Below, one piece after another: positions 21,248-23,456 of a stretch of 23,456 nucleotides of DNA (positions are counted from its first letter, which is position 1; each line of letters opens with the position of its first letter). The notes beneath the pieces were generated by a model. That model did no database searches and was not told the origin of the DNA. It was given only the letters and a program-made list of their open reading frames with translations. The stretch lies in the NCBI GenBank assembly GCA_943704425.1, contig CALSCP010002423.1, positions 3,332 through 26,787 of the forward strand, given 5' to 3'. The position numbers were made by a program, and so were the translations under genes. This DNA comes from Ministeria vibrans ATCC 50519 (taxonomy: Eukaryota > Opisthokonta > Filasterea).

Positions 21248-23456
<2,209 letters not shown>

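Overview
The window is nuclear DNA of a eukaryote, most likely a free-living flagellated protist. It carries ten spliced protein-coding genes, six of them complete without ambiguity, interrupted by 44 inferred spliceosomal introns (mostly 45-350 bp). AATAAA signals lie just downstream of several stop codons, and exons are GC-rich against AT-rich introns and spacers. Simple repeats are abundant, nearly all inside introns. A calaxin (EFCAB1-type) gene, whose known role is in motile cilia, points to an organism with a flagellum. A condensin II subunit and a family best known from fungal Golgi membranes do not settle the lineage. I cannot name the species.

Layout: (1) QPRT, minus, 1-1368, runs off the left edge. 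(2) A secreted DUF5703-type glycosidase-like protein, plus, 1576-4715. (3) An RBR E3 ubiquitin ligase with a membrane segment, minus, 4796-6507. (4) Condensin II subunit NCAPG2, plus, 7146-11283. (5) A secreted S28 serine peptidase of the PRSS16 type, plus, 11647-13240. (6) Calaxin, minus, 13278-14409. (7) A UPF0658-like multi-pass membrane protein, minus, 14542 to about 16270. (8) A Ulp1/SENP SUMO protease with a SUMO-interacting motif, plus, 16652-19052. (9) Homogentisate 1,2-dioxygenase, plus, 19181-21103. (10) Alanine aminotransferase, plus, 21248 to past the right edge.

The genes do not form an operon or an obvious functional cluster. The loose themes are amino-acid and NAD metabolism (QPRT, HGD, alanine aminotransferase), ubiquitin/SUMO control (RBR ligase, SENP) and secreted hydrolases (DUF5703, S28). 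Packing is tight: two convergent stop codons are 37 bp apart and other neighbours are separated by 80-640 bp.

Exon boundaries were worked out by hand from GT..AG sites, frame continuity and family conservation; every junction given keeps the frame. The most unusual signals are a preference for GTAC 5' splice sites, a Cys-rich domain inserted in the DUF5703 protein, CT-rich tandem repeats on the coding strand of introns in three unrelated genes, and AATAAA signals touching or nearly touching stop codons. I found no CRISPR array, transposon, rRNA or tRNA.
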